This document shows, in pieces, positions 15,001-27,594 of a stretch of 64,000 nt of DNA (positions within the stretch are counted from its first letter, which is position 1; every line of letters starts with the position of its first letter). The position numbers were made by a program, and so were the translations under genes. Origin of the DNA: Triops longicaudatus (Eukaryota; Arthropoda; Branchiopoda; Notostraca; Triopsidae). The stretch lies in contig JAGQDJ010000202.1 of the NCBI GenBank assembly GCA_022885665.1, positions 1,984,001 to 2,048,000 of the forward strand, read 5' to 3'. Below the pieces are notes generated by a model. The model was not told where the DNA came from. It did no database searches and saw nothing but the letters and a program-made list of their open reading frames with translations.

Positions 15001-18000
15001 AGGAGGACCAACCGAGCTCCGCCTCTTTTTAGACAAATGACTCCTAGCCACAAAAGCTCCCAAACCAAGCAGCAATAAATAAACAGATAATTAAAGAAAA
15101 TCCCTTATCTAACAGATTTTATATGTGCTGTAATAGAAAAAAAGGGGCCTCGCCGCCGCCGAGATCAAATCGCAAGCCTTCGAAAATCACTGTCTTTCTC
15201 TTTCCTTCCTCCCAAACTAATCAATGGCCATATTTCACTCGTGCCGGTAACTTCATGCAGAAAATTACCACCGCTGAGCATTTAACTCAATCCTAATGTC
15301 GCGAGTTATCAGAAACGTGTACATATATCGTGTTCGTCCTCGCCAAATCGTGTCCAGATATCATTACAAATCTTTTCCACTCCGTCTCAAATTAATTTCG
15401 CATTAAGCAAAAAATACAACTTTTTATGGCTGTCTGCAATCCTCCTAGCTGGACCCCCTTAACCCCTAATAAAACGAGCGTGAAATAATTAACAGTTGCG
15501 CTTTGATTTATCGCGCCGCGTTGCATTGAAAGAGACTGCCTACAACGAACTAATTGTACTGAATTATTTCTTTGCTCAACAGTTAAATCGTATGATTACT
15601 ATGCAGAGCCTGAGATCGCCAAAATCCAATCCAAAAAATCTTGAATCAATCTTTAAGAGGAAATAATATTTTTTTGCGGTACAATACAAGCTGATTAATA
15701 TTTTAAAAGAAATAAAACTAACCTCGTTACGGCACGACGAAGCGTACAGATTGTAATCAAGGTTACGAGAATACAAGCTATGGTAGTACAAGAAAACCTA
15801 CGTCCCCTTCCATCATCAAAAGAACAAGAAAAATGTCAAAAATGAGTACTCTAAAATTTGATAATGTATTTAAAATGTATATGTTTCTAATTTTGTATTA
15901 CAGATCTTATGCAGAAATAATCGTCAATTGGATAAAAATTTTACTATACAACTTGCACTAGTATTACATTTGTAAACACAAATACTGTTACAACTTTCGT
16001 GCGTTTTATCGCAACAAAAGCGCCAAATTAAATGAAAGCCTACAGGGCAAAGAAAATACATAAAAGATAGTATTATACGCTGGAAATGGAAGATTCCTTT
16101 CGGGACAGATTCTTTTCGAAAAAGTTCGGAATTCGAAACTTGAGCCGAAAGATATGCGTGTTCTGCATGGGATTCGAACTTTTTTGGGGATCACAATGTG
16201 AAAGCCGTCCTTTTTCGGTAAATGGAACTCTACGGTTGGCTGGTTGGCTTCCAAAGTCAAGATCGTGGCCATCAAAGTTTGACACTATCGAAAATGAAAA
16301 TCGATTTACTTGCACAAATTCGAATGCTAAGGATGGTGCGACTTCTCTTATTTGCGCACGAAATCAATCCAAGCGAACCAAGGACCTTCGGCATGAGGGT
16401 AGAACGTTACACTTTCCTTTGTTTGAGCGACAGGGAGTGAATTGCGTCCTCTGCAAAGTTGGATAAGGCTTCGTAGAGGAAAACGCAGCTCCTCAGTGGA
16501 TATGTGGGGGGATTGATCTGGGGTGGGTGCTATGAGTCGTTATTTGCATAAGAGATTACCAGTAAATGGAGTTTCTTCTCATCCCCAAGAAGGCAGGCGT
16601 CCTCCCGAGCCAACAATCGGACCGCTTTTCATTAAACGCAGGGGAACGGAAGAGTTTTTACGAGTTTCAAGTACGCATTCGAAAGCTTGTCAAGCGTTTT
16701 AGACAATGCCTATTTCTAAATGAGTTTCCCTTCTCTACCTCACAACTTGAATGCAAATTTACCACTCTCATAGAACGCTTTTTAGCCTTATCCCCGTTTC
16801 AATTAAGCGCATGGCTTTTATATTTCCTGCGAGATAAATAAGCGGCGAGAAAAAATCACCGCTTCTCAATTCTAGAGGCGAGTTCGTGAAGCTAGGGGCC
16901 CACAACAGAGCGAAGTTACACACAAAGCACGTTCAACCGGAATAGGAAAATAGTGAGGTAAAAAGCGATTAGTTTGCGACTAATTAAGGGCATGAATTAG
17001 CACTACCGCGTTCGCACAAGACCACCCATGTTACGAGATCCTTAACTCTTTCACTCGTCTCGGATCTGGAGGCGACCTGAACGCGATTAGATGAGGTAGG
17101 TTTGGAGCAACACAGGAATGATTTTGTTGTCCGTTTTTTGTAAGCCCGCCAACGCTAATTCATAGCAGCTTGCGAAAGAACCTACGTTCAAAGAAATCTA
17201 AAAGCCAAGTGACGTTTCAAAATCCTCGTGTGTGGGCTCCCGATTTTTTCCTCCACTTTTTTTATGCACAACATTCGTCTTCCACCAGTGATTTTCGTGA
17301 ACGTTAAGGAGAACTGCACGAAGCTGAAAAGTATGATTTCTTCAGTCATTTACCGTTCTCTTCATGGATTATTAACGGTAAGAAAAAGAAGGATGAAGGA
17401 GAGCTGGCGTTCATTATTATCTTGCTGCTTCATGGAAAAAATAGACGAAGATTAAAGTAAGATCTATGAAAGTCGGGGCAAAGGGGACAAACCCAGAACT
17501 GGAAGGCTTGAAGAATTCGACAAGAAAAAATAGAGACTAGCTGGCCAGGTGGGAACACTGTTGGGACCTATAAAACTAACCGCGAACGAAGCCACGCTGC
17601 AGGTGCAAAAAGCTGCCTCGAAAGTAGCCTGACACAAAAAGTAAATACGATCGGACGGCGTTCAACCTGTTTTTCCTTCGTCTTCACACTATTTCAGGGA
17701 CTACGTAAACTTCCGATAGCGATCTCGACATTTTGATTGGCTCGCTCGCAAACTCAGGCAGTTTCCACGTAATAGCAACCAAACTGCCTATTAAAAAGGT
17801 TTGCTTCACTTTCATTTACATTATTAAAACTTAAAATGGACACAAGCCAAGTGTCGTAAATAAACTTTGGCTGTACGGGTTCAAACTTCCATAAACAGTT
17901 AAGTGTAACTTGAGCCAATTCGTAGGGACAATATTTGGGAGATAGAATTCCTAAGAAACTGAGAAACGATGAAACCTACAGGCTTGTACGTACATTTGTG

Positions 18001-21000
18001 TAGATTTGTGTGCATGAATACGATTAAAGAATCATCGCATTTAAGCGTAAATTAAGTCGAATACAACCGAAAGCTTCTGGATGTACGTTCGTCTTAATTG
18101 GATATCGTTTCATTCTGGAACGAGTTTTCCTTTCTTGTTTGTGTGTTTGACTTGCTTTTACTACGGTCTTGAACTACATGTATAGAAGAATCTTATTTTA
18201 ATCGATTTCCTTTCCCGAAATACGTTAGCAATAAGTTCACTAATAGATTTTTCCTTTTTTATTTTAAGAAAATTTCTTATGTACTGCAAATGTACTTCAT
18301 GTATCTTAGATGTACGTGCATTTCGTAGTACTTGTAGTTATACCTACGTACATACCGCGTAGATGCATATGTACTATACGTACCTGTAGACTTACGTACT
18401 TAGTTATCCATAGTACATAGAACATAGGATAAGTACATAATAGACCCGTTGTGCGTAAGTACACGTAATGTACATACACTTGTTAAGCGTACATTTATAG
18501 ATTTACTGTGCATATTCACATTTCGCGGATACGTATTGTACATACAAACTCGTTTTCGGAGGACGCATACACTATAGGTACATATTTTAGGTACGTAAGT
18601 CATTTCATGTGTACGGTCATATACGTACTCTACATATAATTCATGTACACAAATACTGTTTTTTTTTTGTCCAAACGTACATATACGAACGTACTCCCGT
18701 TGCACATACGTACGTACATGTAAGAACGTACTCTGTATAAGAAGTATGTGTAAATGTGAATTTATGGAGAATTTCGTGTATGCCCCAACACTTATCCGGT
18801 ACTTTTTTCGAAATTTTTATATTGTCAATAAAAATTCCTTAATAAGGAATATCAAACAAATTACTTAACTAATTCTTGCTGATTTTTTTTTTAAATTGAT
18901 CTGTCAGCATATTATCTAACCGACTCCGCGTTTCACGGTCAACCGAGTGTGGCGGACATCACTTCACATTTGTCCGTTAAACTGAAAGTAAATTCAATAT
19001 TAATCAGCCGACATTTCAGCGATTGTCTGTGCTTGTTAATAAGACGTCCCAACCAGATGAACGTCCCTAGCAGATGACACTCACATTTGAAGTACAACCA
19101 CCCTATTTGACCCTTAAATACAAGGGGCGACTTAAAGTACACTAGCCAACAGTAAAACTGACAATAGACAGGCGCGGTTACAGTCAATAAAATCTTAAGA
19201 AGCGTGTGAATTTAGATGGTGACTGTACCCCAGACATTTTTACAGTAGTAAAAGTATTATACGCAACAATGAACATGGAGCGAACAGTTCATTTATTCCT
19301 TTCAATGTTCACTGTACTATAAAGTTCTCGCAGAAAAAAATAGTACCCGAATCAAATGGACGTGAGTAACAATGAATGTTTTTATCGCGAGAACTTCAGT
19401 GGCTATACGGACAATTCGCGAGTAGAACGCGGTGGATGCCGGTCACGCAAATGCCGTGTTGTGTAAGGACGTTGGCTGAGGTTGTTTTGGCAAGTTACAA
19501 TACATGGAAACTTGCGGTCTAGACTTTTGAGCCTAAATAAGCCTAAAAATAAACCTTAATGTCCTGATACGCGGAAAATCGGGTCATCCGGCTCTAATCG
19601 ACGTTATCCACGCCTTTGGAACGCTTAAGCATAGGCATGTACACAATAGTCAGTAATTTGCCCCGATTTGATTAAAGGGCTCTGAGAGCTGTACATTTCT
19701 GAACTTTAGGGTGAATTGCGGTTGAGGGACTTATAATTCAAAGAGAAGCTTCCATTTCCAAGCATTAAAGCTTCCGCGCAGCGCATGCTTCCTCTACGAA
19801 AATTGGATTTGAATACTGAATGGGGATAATGCTAAGCAAGTTTGGCCAAGATGTGAAGAATATCTTTACATCATAAAAGGTGTCCAGGCACATGGGGATA
19901 ACAAGTTCGTTAAGGTTCAAATTTTGACACATGCATTTACATTAATAATACTAAAAACTAACCGTGGGTTTACATTTTCTTCCTGCAAAAAAAGAAAAGA
20001 AAATACATGCATTTGAAAGCTAAACAAGAATGCTATGTTAATGTAACTCCACCTCGGAATTTTACATTATTTTTCTAAGAAATGGGTTTCAGAGGCTGTA
20101 AAAATCTCCCCATTCTTCCCAGTCACGATAATGAAGACGTTGTTATTACGACTGTGGATTTTTCTTGTAAATCCGTCACATTCATATCTCCGAGCTCGTA
20201 TTTACGAGATTGCTACGTCTTGGGGGTCGTGCGCTTGCACTTTTCCAAATGGAAGCTGCACGGAGCGGAAGATATATAGCTATAATTTGACACTAAGGAT
20301 AGTGCGATGCGACAGTCAAGCAATGATTTCCCGGAACGATGCCGAATAAACACATAAAATGCATAGTCGTGAATAGTTGAAGCGTAACACAGTACGCAGT
20401 GTTGGGCTACCATCATTAATTTATACCCCCGAAGGTGAAACTGAACTAGGCAAGAAGAGGAGCACAAAAGACCATTTTTAGCGTGACAGGCTCGACCACT
20501 CTCATTGTCCTTTATACCTGGGGGTAAAATGGTGACCGTGGAAATAAAAAAGACACGGAGAAAAAAAGAATAAAAGACCTTGTCTGGACATCGAATTAAT
20601 CAATAAAACTTGATAGGTTTGGTTCAACAACTTTTCGACTTTGTCAATGAAATCCAAAACAGATGCCACCAAGCTAAAGGCCGTTAAGCTTCCGTGGAAG
20701 TATGCCACTACACAAAGATGACTGAATACTTCAATTACAACTCAATTCGAGACATCAATTCTATCGTAAACGCAAGTTTTTCTTTAATGACAATTTTTGC
20801 TATTCACTATTTTATTTCTCATCTTTTTTACTTTAAGAATTGTATTATAAGTATTTATTATACAACTTTAAGCATTGTAATGATTTAAAGTGCTGTGCTT
20901 CCAAACTGCAATTCTGGTTTTGTAGCATTTCCAAAGCTAAGCAAAAGAGAAAAAAATTTGAAAAGTTAAAAAGAACATTAAATACACAAGAATAAATTAG

Positions 21001-24000
21001 AATAAAAAGAAAACGTTGACTGTAAAAGTTATTTTTAAAAATCTACTAAACTATAATATTGGGTAGTTACAACATTTTGAATGCAGATTAATGCTTGGCT
21101 ACAGAAAATACTCAAAAATATCGACATTTTATAGTTCGCTCGGGGGTGGAATTTTCGTGCTACTTTTCTGACAGGAAGAGCTTTACGCGATTTTGGGGGC
21201 GATACAATCCTGTAATCTTCCTTATCTTTTACGCAAGTGCCAAACAAAGCAACCGGATTTGGACGTCACATGCACAATGTCAAGCGAGACAGGATTATCC
21301 ATTTCCATCAGGCAAGGCGTGCGATAAAGCATTTCAATTTTCTCGAAAAAAAGACAAGGCAAGCGTCCGTAACTTAAAACATAACTTTGGCGAGAAACGG
21401 GACCACAAGCGTGTAGGCCCGCATGCCCGTATGTAAGGAAATGCGCCCGTTCTAACAATACGTTAAATTGCCTAGAAGCAAAAAGTATGTCTCTATTGAG
21501 TGCGCGCTTCTGCCAAAAAAAAAGTGAGTACACGATCGCTGCTGGGTGTACGACAAGCATCACCTTTTGGGGCGAACGGTTGTCGCCACAGAATTGACTA
21601 CACGGATTTAACCACTCGTCATTCCTCCTCCTTTCAAAGTTGTAACTCGTAATCTGGCTCTTAAGGAACAAGCCCGTTTCCTTCGTGCTCTTCTTTTGGG
21701 TCCTTTTTTCTTCCTGCCGAGTGCAAAAGTTGAGAAAAATGTTCTTTTTCGCGTGCACTTATTGTCACAACTAGTGGTTCAACCCTCTAGGACGCATACA
21801 AAGACATCGTAAAAGTTGCTTTATCACGAAGAGGTTCTTTCCTTTAACAGGCCAAGGAACCATCTGGCCCTAAAATGCTGCGTGTGGCGGATAACGACAA
21901 CAAAAACATACAGATTGTCTGCCAAACCTTTTATTTCTCTTTAAAAATCCAAGTTCACGATTCCGTAGGCTCTCTCGCTTCTCTTGCCCAAGCAACCTCG
22001 ACTGCTGTGGGTACTTGTTGTAACGACTCCTTGAAAGCATTTAGAGGGCCAGCGATTCTCCTTTTTCGCCTTGTGTAACTATTGTCTTTCATCTCCCAAT
22101 TAACGCTTGCTTCGAAAGCTTTCTTCTTAACGCTCAGTTCTATTGTACAGACTCAATAAAAGGGAAGTCTTCAATACTCCGTTGGAGGGAGAATGGAGGG
22201 GGGAAGGGGGGAACATCCCTGATTTGGTTCGATTGAGGTTGAAGGGCGTCGCCATTCAAGGGTTCCAGGCGCCTTTTCCTGGCGCCCCAATATCTCTTTG
22301 GCCCCATCACATCTGCATTCTACTTTTTATGAGAAACTACTCTAGATCAGTCGCCCCTCGATTTCTCAAATTATAACTACCCTGTCAAACTGAGATACCC
22401 AAAAAAGATTCAGGACTTTCCTAACACCCCGATCCATCCCCCTTAGGATTAATTCACCAACAAAAGGATATTAAACCGAGTGGTGCCAAACTTCGCTGTA
22501 GGTCCGTCCCTTCCCCCCCAAGTATGCGACATTCTCATGCTCTTGCAGGAATATCCGGTAGTTGTAATGCACTAAAGAAACGTACATGTTACAGTTAAGA
22601 TTACGGAAGGGCACACACAGGGCATAAGAAGACGAGAAGCCCTTGAAAAGCTGAAATCGTGTCCCCAATGTGTAACCGGAATTCTTGACAACCTAACCTC
22701 ATAGAGCAGAAGACGAAGACAAACGCCGTGGACGGAAATGCAACAACTTGAAACAGGAAATGTGCAATAAAAAGGCTTAATTCTACCAGCTCCCGAACTG
22801 TTATGAATGGTTGACGGTAGGAGAGTCTATAAAACGATGTGGTGGTGGTGGCTGCTGCTGTTGTGTTCTATTTGCTACAGGCAGAACACAGATTCTACGC
22901 ACCCGAAGCATCAACTATAGAAGGGTGTAACGTTGAAGCTTTCACGTTGAATACTGCCTTGTTAGAATCCTAAGCAGCGGCTGATGGATGGTTTTCTTCA
23001 TCCCAGCCACTATTTTCCTTTTTTATTTCTTCTTTTTTTGTTTCAAAAACAAGTTCAAGGTACACGTCGCAATATCAAAAGCCCTTTTCTCCCATCTAAG
23101 CCCGAATGCTCAGCGAATCTCCCGGCTTCTTCAATCTGTTTTACATATACATAAACTTCCTCTACAGATTTTTCGGGGAATTTAAGCTCACGCAATGAAA
23201 GAATGCTGGTCCAAAGGGGCAAAAAAATCCACGGTGAAATTCGCTGTCTCCTACACACGATTCTTCGCATAGCGTTAGGCCATTTTGATGATATGCCAAG
23301 ATGGAGAGGGAGAAGACGACCGGAAAAGATTGCAGGATCCACTGAGCCCCCTCTTTCGCCTTTGACGTTGTTTAATGCAGCTTTTACGGACACAGACATA
23401 CGGTTACGCTGGCTCAAAATCTCGCGTCTTTTGAGCAACTCTATAGCTCGTGACGTATATCGTGCAGAAAGCTATTTCTGAGAGGAAATAGAACTTTTTT
23501 ATAACAGTCTCCATGAAACTCCCTGCTTTGCTCAACGAGCTATACTGCATTTAGACGAACATTCTTGGTGGCCACCCTCCTTCGGTCATGATAGGGAAGT
23601 TATTTGCAGTTATACACATTACCCGCAACGCCTCTTGCGGATTTATTTTACCCGTGCTTTAGCAACAGGCGCGCTGCTTTCCCGCGAAAACGCCACGCCG
23701 TTCCTGATCTGTTCAGTGTTGTAGTCCCTCCACTGACCTTATGAACTCTTCATATACATTTTCCTACGAAAAAGGGCATGTAAGACATGCGGTTGGGCCT
23801 AATTTGTCACTTTCGGCTTTAGATGAGCTGCAAGACTCGGGAAAGCATTTTTCAAGAACACTGGGCCTGGAGTCTCCTTTTAAAATCCCGTGTAAACCTC
23901 GTGGCATGCAACAGTGAAAATATTGCTTACATTAGTCTCGGTTTATTAAAGAATTTATACCCCCGCAGTACTTTCAAGGTGAGCTAGGGAGGCTTAAGAC

Positions 24001-24599
24001 TGGGCCGACTCCATATATTTGAGCAAAACAAAGACAGGTGCCCCACTAAGGCATTCCTGATTACAGGAGATAAGCGCAAAATGGGCGCAAGGCAATCTGT
24101 CAGAGCAACTGTTCTCTGTTGTAAATTTTCATTCCTAAAAAAAGGCCAAAGTTTCCGAGAGTTTCTGAAAGTTGCAGCGACCTTCCTGCTTTCTTAAAAA
24201 ATGAAGACTTTTGCAGGGGTGTTTTTTTAAAAAAAGTGCGAAACCGCAAGAATAAGGACTCCCTTGGGGCAACGGGGTCAATAACGGGTAACGGGGCAAC
24301 GTCAAACATTCTGGGGGAGGCCATAAAACATGTACTCACATTCTCTCTGCATTGCGGGGTAACCCCGACGGGAATTCCGTAAGTCCACGGCTGGCACAAT
24401 TGACAGTGGTTCCTTCGCACGTACACAAATGGGCACAGGGATCGCTTCCGCTGATGCTACTCGCACCTGTATTAACTGCAGCAATTTTGCTGCTTTTCGG
24501 GGACGCGTCGTCCCGTAAAGGTCTGCTGATGCCACGCATGCCCCCCACCAATTCCAGGAGCAGTGGGGCGATGAGAAACAAACACCACATCACTTGCAT
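1..24599 (-). CDS. slit: Slit axon-guidance protein, 5' half (partial, runs off left edge)
   Basis: Slit is a secreted Robo ligand that repels axons and migrating cells. Nine exons are readable on the minus strand, in transcript order: 24599-24340 (signal peptide, first LRR N-cap with Cys cluster CAHLCTCEG), 11824-11753, 10380-10309, 1517-1446 (one LRR each), 1351-1044 (LQLDNNQISCLDE, two LRRs, then LRR C-cap CDCNLLWLARFLRR), 940-793 (second N-cap CPTSCKCSDGIVDC), 454-383, 324-253 and 164-93 (second-domain LRRs, e.g. VLYGNKITELP). Single-LRR exons are all 72 nt and phase 2-2; phases agree across every junction. About 382 residues are encoded. The remaining LRR domains, EGF repeats, laminin-G and cysteine knot lie left of the window. 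The start is ATG 24599 (or 24590); the codon at 24614 is GTG. Introns of 12.5, 1.4 and 8.8 kb are followed by introns of 58-338 bp. The five-LRR first domain fits arthropod Slit as I remember it. Family assignment is very secure. Confidence 0.95.
1518..10308 (-). other. Slit intron, 8.8 kb, no gene seen
   Basis: This intron lies between the third and second single-LRR exons. I see no coding exon, RNA gene or intact mobile element on either strand. It holds an A-rich, strand-asymmetric block at about 5840-6660, a T11A7 palindromic tract at 3628-3645, a tandem pair of the 12-mer catttagtcaaa near 8907-8930, and one copy of a 16-mer GC-rich motif at 2858-2873 that recurs in the next large slit intron. 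Large introns of developmental genes often carry enhancers, but nothing here proves one. Confidence 0.6.
13924..13971. repeat. 22-bp inverted repeat (hairpin) in slit intron
   Basis: Two 22-nt arms (13924-13945 and 13950-13971) are separated by 4 nt and complementary except for one position that is a G:U wobble in RNA. Both DNA strands would fold. It could be a palindromic element remnant or a small-RNA precursor; the 4-nt loop is shorter than usual for a microRNA precursor. Confidence 0.8.
18270..18730. repeat. Degenerate TACGTA/GTACAT-rich low-complexity block
   Basis: About 460 bp is strongly enriched in short self-complementary words such as tacgta, gtacgt, cgtacat and tgtacat, without a fixed period. 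The boundaries are approximate. It looks like a decayed simple repeat in the slit intron. A 101-codon open frame across it on the minus strand is a by-product of the biased composition. Confidence 0.7.
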
Positions 24600-27594
24600 C
24601 GTGAAAGCGGACACACTAACGAATGGTTCCTTGATTTCACCACTACACCTGGAGACCCAGTCCGCTGTCCATGGCCCAGCCTTGGGTCATATTTCTAGAT
24701 GGTCACAAATAAATGAAGACATGCCGTTTTAGTCACACATGATCGACACTTGACTTCCGCCTTACAATATTTTTTTTTTTACAAAACGTGTCTTTTTAGA
24801 TAGAGAAACCTCTAATAAACATTCTAGTAAAAGTTTTAAATTTTGTACGTTACTATGTTCAGTAACACGGGTAAAAATAAAATACTGTCTCCCTTGATAA
24901 AAAAAGTAAGTGTAGCAAAATGTAACGAACACTAGCATTCTTGGCTTTCTCAAGTTAAAAATTATAAGAACACTAGATATAACATTAGAATGAGCATTTT
25001 CTATGACAAGCTTTCGGCTAGAGCAGACGGTCGTAAATGTAGATGGAGCGTTTGATATAACGAATTTGGATATAGAGTTTTCAATTGCCAGAAGATAGTT
25101 ATGAGATTCGGTACAACGATATAACTGTATTAGTTAAAAATATGTTTAATTCAAGTACGAGGCTCACGTGAAGATTTCTGCTTTCTACCTGTTCTGCAAG
25201 GCGTTTTGTACCGACATTTCCGATAAGGCGAACGAAAATGCAGAAATTCCTAATCAAGCTTCATATTTTCATCACAATGTACGACTTAATACACAAAATT
25301 TCACTTAACTTGATAATACTTGTCTTTTAGCACCTAGTTAGTCTTTCTCGCTCCATTTGGTACGGGATTTTTTTACTGACTATGCGGGAAAATATCCCAT
25401 TTTCACTAGACTTCGCATCCTTACAAAATGTACACGTAACTAGTACACGCACATGAGAAAACTTAGTTAAGTAAAACGAAAAGATTAATTTTTCGTTGAG
25501 AAATATTGCGTTTGAGAAAAAATCACGATTTTTAGCGACAACTACTACATTTTACTTTAAAAATCAATTCCAGCTAAAGAATACGGGAATTAAGGACAAT
25601 AGTAAATTTACTGAAATAACTGAGTGAAAAATAATGGAGTTTAGTGAAGAGTGCAGGGGTCAGAGCAAGAAAGAGATGGATTTTTTTTAAAGAGTCACTG
25701 TGATTGATTGGGTAAGAGTACAAAAGTGAAACCATTAAAACCACCCAGTCACAAAAATATTTAAAAGGGGGCAGGCTCAAGTGGCCCAATGTTATTACCT
25801 TTCCTTTCGAGCTTCTCTCTCGCCCATCACTACTTACAACCTCGCTGATAAGACAAAACCACTGACCGTTTCTACTTGGCATAACTCACCTTTTAAACTC
25901 AACTCAACCCTCGAAGCAAACAACCTGGTGCCGCCAGTTTTCTGATCATGCACCACGGGTAACAACCCCACGCCTTTTCGGCTCGAGAAAGCCCAAAAGG
26001 ATGATATGATAAGGAGGCATATAACTTCAAAAAGAAAGCAAAAACGGGCAACGCAAAACGTACACATAACGCCATTCTTAAAAGGGATATTTCACAGTTA
26101 CCTACAGATAAGCTGCTATGGCATTTTTCAGCCATTCAAGTGCCGTTTTCCTACCTCGCTTTTATACTCGCTGGCATTGTTCTAGCCTTTTTAAAACGCT
26201 GATATACGCAAAACTATGCAAAGTAACACAAAAAGCTTACCTTACGCTAGCTTTTTAACCTAATGTGAAAAATTTCCTTCGACTCAATTTATGACCTAAG
26301 AGGTAAAAACTGTGAAAATATAGAATTGCGGTGAAGACACTCAATGTGTCCATAAAGTAAGCCTTGTAAATTGTGTTAAAAACAAAGTGGCAGAAAATTG
26401 CCCGCAGATTTGTAGCAACATTACGGAAGTAACGTTCAGCGTATTGAAACCGTTACAAACCAAAGTACGAATTGCATACATACCTACTTTTATATTAGCT
26501 CTTTTAGTCCTTTGAGGCACGTTGTAACACTTGGAACACAAATTCGTTGTTGCACTTGCACTATAGTTTCGGGGGTGAACCTTTCACACAAAAATTCTAT
26601 ACTTCACTCGCGGCGGGGACGTAAGAGCTCGCCTCGTGTAGAGAAACGCTCACGTACGACTGAAGGGACAGCCACGAGCAACTGAGCCCAAAAGGGCTCC
26701 GAGCTTTGGAAAAGGAGGTCCCACGGTTTCTCCCTTCCTTCGCATGTTGGTGTGTGTCTTGTGCAGCGAAGATCCTCTCACCCAAAGAACCGCCAGCGAA
26801 CTTCCCCCCTCTCTTCTTTAGACTTACCCAGGTAACACTGAATGCTGTTGAACATCGGGCGAGATCCTCACGACAAGCAAATCCTCACGTCACAGAGCGA
26901 CACACACACACATCCTAAAAAGCTATAACGTTGTCTTGTTTTTCTTTTTATTACATACGGAAAATATAACCCCACCTCCTTACTTCTAAGGCTCTTTATA
27001 TATAAGACAGACAAACACAAGCCACCATCGGTAGTATTTTTTATTTCTTTCCTTTCACGCTTTAAAATGCCACACATTTATTCCCATGCGTTCCATACGC
27101 TACTTTTTTACATTTCCATTTCCATACCTTTTATTTCAATGTCTATTCACCAAGTGTTCCCATGTCCTTACCTTGGTCACCACACCAACATGTCCTTCTC
27201 CATTCCCCCCAACCCCCTTTAAGTCCCTTTTTATTGATAATCTGATTAAAGCTTTGGCTTGCCCCTGTCAAACCCTGGAAAACTCTGCCTTTAAAAAGTT
27301 GGGAGACTTTTTGTATTTCTGCCTAATACGCGAACAATACATTGTTGGCCGGGGTGGGGGTAAAAGAGTGGAGTCGAAACTCCGTACAAAAAGGGGGCTA
27401 GTCTTTTGAGAAACTGTCGAGGCTTCATAATTTTCGAGGTCCCAATCCACTCAGTAATCGTAAGTCGCCAACGTTTGAGCACGTACGGGCGGTACTTTAA
27501 AAGCTGTTGCCTATTTGTCATTGGGAGAAAGAGTCGCTTAAAAGCCTTTTTCTTTCTTTCGTCTACTTACAAGGGTTAAAAGGGAAGGAGGTTT
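24600..27594. other. Intergenic region between slit start and RCCD1 end
   Basis: This spans the 5' flank of slit and the 3' flank of RCCD1, both minus-strand genes. It should contain slit promoter and 5' UTR sequence, but I cannot place a TATA box, initiator or upstream exon with confidence. Short CA runs occur near 26900-26915 and C-rich stretches near 27200-27220. No coding exon is recognised. Confidence 0.5.
27230..27235 (-). terminator. Candidate polyadenylation signal for RCCD1
   Basis: AATAAA on the minus strand, about 360 nt past the RCCD1 stop codon. It is a canonical hexamer, but such hexamers are common in AT-rich DNA, so the assignment is tentative. Confidence 0.4.

Larger units (their letters stand above)
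11825..24339 (-). other. Slit first coding intron, 12.5 kb, no gene seen
   Basis: This intron separates the signal-peptide/LRR N-cap exon from the first LRR exon. The longest open frames in it (for example 126 aa at 16086-16466 plus and 178 aa at 21222-21758 minus) have no recognisable domain and no supporting splice structure. Notable non-coding content: a 22-bp-arm palindrome at 13924-13971, GTTAAGGGG motifs at 13070-13085 and (inverted) 15454-15466, a TACGTA-rich degenerate block at about 18270-18730, and a T7A7 tract at 24222-24235. Confidence 0.6.

Noticed and set aside
16160..16180. GTTCGAATCCC (tRNA T-loop-like) on the minus strand
   Set aside because: No T-stem complementarity and no D-arm or anticodon arm at the proper distance.
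16086..16466. Overlapping open frames on both strands in the slit intron (126 aa plus, 80-89 aa minus)
   Set aside because: Mutually antisense, with no motifs; typical of a locally less AT-rich stretch.
21222..21758. 178-codon minus-strand open frame
   Set aside because: No recognisable domain, low-complexity basic stretches and no splice context; probably chance within the slit intron.
22828..22926. TATAAAA followed by a tiny frame starting MWWWWLLLL (27 codons)
   Set aside because: It looks like a signal peptide only because of a short TGG/CTG run; the TATA is too close to the ATG and no downstream exon was found.
24600..24614. Upstream extension of slit exon 1 to 24614
   Set aside because: The codon at 24614 is GTG; the first ATG in frame is at 24599, followed by a better signal peptide.
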